Assembly: GCA_028565635.1 (NCBI GenBank)
Contig: JAOXYB010022648.1
Coordinates: 1 to 16,839, forward strand
DNA: 16,839 bases
Reading direction: 5' to 3'
From: Phoronis ovalis
Lineage: Eukaryota > Phoronida > Phoronidae
This document shows positions 16,401-16,839 of the stretch, in pieces (positions within the stretch are counted from its first letter, which is position 1; each line of letters opens with the position of its first letter). Below the pieces are notes generated by a model. That model was not told the DNA's origin. It saw nothing but the letters and a program-made list of their open reading frames with translations, and did not search any database. The translations under genes were made by a program, and so were the position numbers.

Positions 16401-16839
16401 ATACGGAGATCATTGGAGAACAATTATACAAGCAACCATAATAATAATAACAATAATTTATTTACTTGAATCTTTGCAGACAAAAACGGCTGAATTACAA
16501 TTGAATTACATAAAACATTAAAAACAGAATTATATAATAAAAACAGAAATCACAAATGCACAGTGCTGTAGTGTTTACAATATAATTATTGGAATTTTGG
16601 GTACAGAAAGGAATGAATTATGTAGTCTACTAGTTTCAGCAGTAGTATGGGAGATAGTTTTTCTGCGATTATATGATTGAGAAGAATTTTTAACTATTAT
16701 AAGTCAGGATTTTGCTGTTACTAGTAGTTGAATTTATCTGTTGAAGAAATCTACGGGAAGTTAAACGGAAGCACCCATCGAGTCTGTTCCCCATAATATC
16801 TGTTCCCCAGACGAGTCTGGCTGGCTGGCAAACCTTAAA
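16401..16839. other. Intergenic or upstream sequence
   Basis: AT-rich sequence with a short AAT-repeat tract at about 16438-16458 and a small repeated CTGTTCCCCA near 16785-16809. No gene is recognised. Confidence 0.5.

Overview
The window is animal nuclear DNA: AT-rich, with GT-AG introns and multi-exon genes whose reading frames only make sense when spliced. It carries most of one protein kinase gene on the + strand and, converging on it tail to tail, an apparently complete coding region of an annexin-family gene on the - strand. No organism can be named. The simple-sequence tracts, the 'GGCCACCAT...CAAGGTCAAAATTA'-type intronic repeats, moderate introns and invertebrate-like protein sequences suggest a marine invertebrate such as a mollusc or another lophotrochozoan, but a non-vertebrate deuterostome is not excluded.

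Layout. 1-557 is the 3' part of an intron, starting with a TGAAGCG-rich repeat. 558-8303 holds seven coding exons (558-621, 3473-3588, 4857-4902, 5214-5338, 5795-5918, 6122-6345, 6681-8303) of a salt-inducible kinase (SIK1/SIK2 class). They join without a frame break into 773 codons plus stop. The ATP-binding lobe lies left of the window. About 1.7-1.9 kb of T-rich 3' UTR follows. Near 9.95-10.2 kb the strand composition flips from T-rich to A-rich, which marks the junction with the 3' UTR of the opposite gene. Read leftward, 14819-10667 holds six coding exons (14819-14690, 13194-12974, 12766-12620, 12269-12182, 11500-11385, 10798-10667) that join in frame into a 277-residue protein. It has an N-terminal MGCGQS dual-acylation signal and three annexin repeats. 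14880-16839 is intron and upstream DNA of this gene, with a 0.54 kb inverted-repeat transposable element.

The SIK product is a cytoplasmic/nuclear Ser/Thr kinase of the AMPK-related family. The LKB1 T-loop Thr, the UBA domain and several PKA/14-3-3 sites that couple it to cAMP signalling are all visible. The annexin-like protein is the most unusual item: by homology its repeats match repeats II-IV of ordinary annexins, repeat I is absent from the model, the calcium loops are largely lost, and a lipid anchor motif sits at the N terminus. It looks like an annexin fold held on membranes by acylation rather than by calcium. No functional link between the two genes is apparent beyond sharing a convergent locus.

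Other structure: one near-perfect two-copy tandem duplication in each of three SIK introns (40, 53 and 59 bp periods), a degenerate ~105 bp tandem repeat in the annexin intron, a 20 bp perfect homeodomain-type palindrome, and an intronic cluster holding an RFX X-box and a POU octamer.
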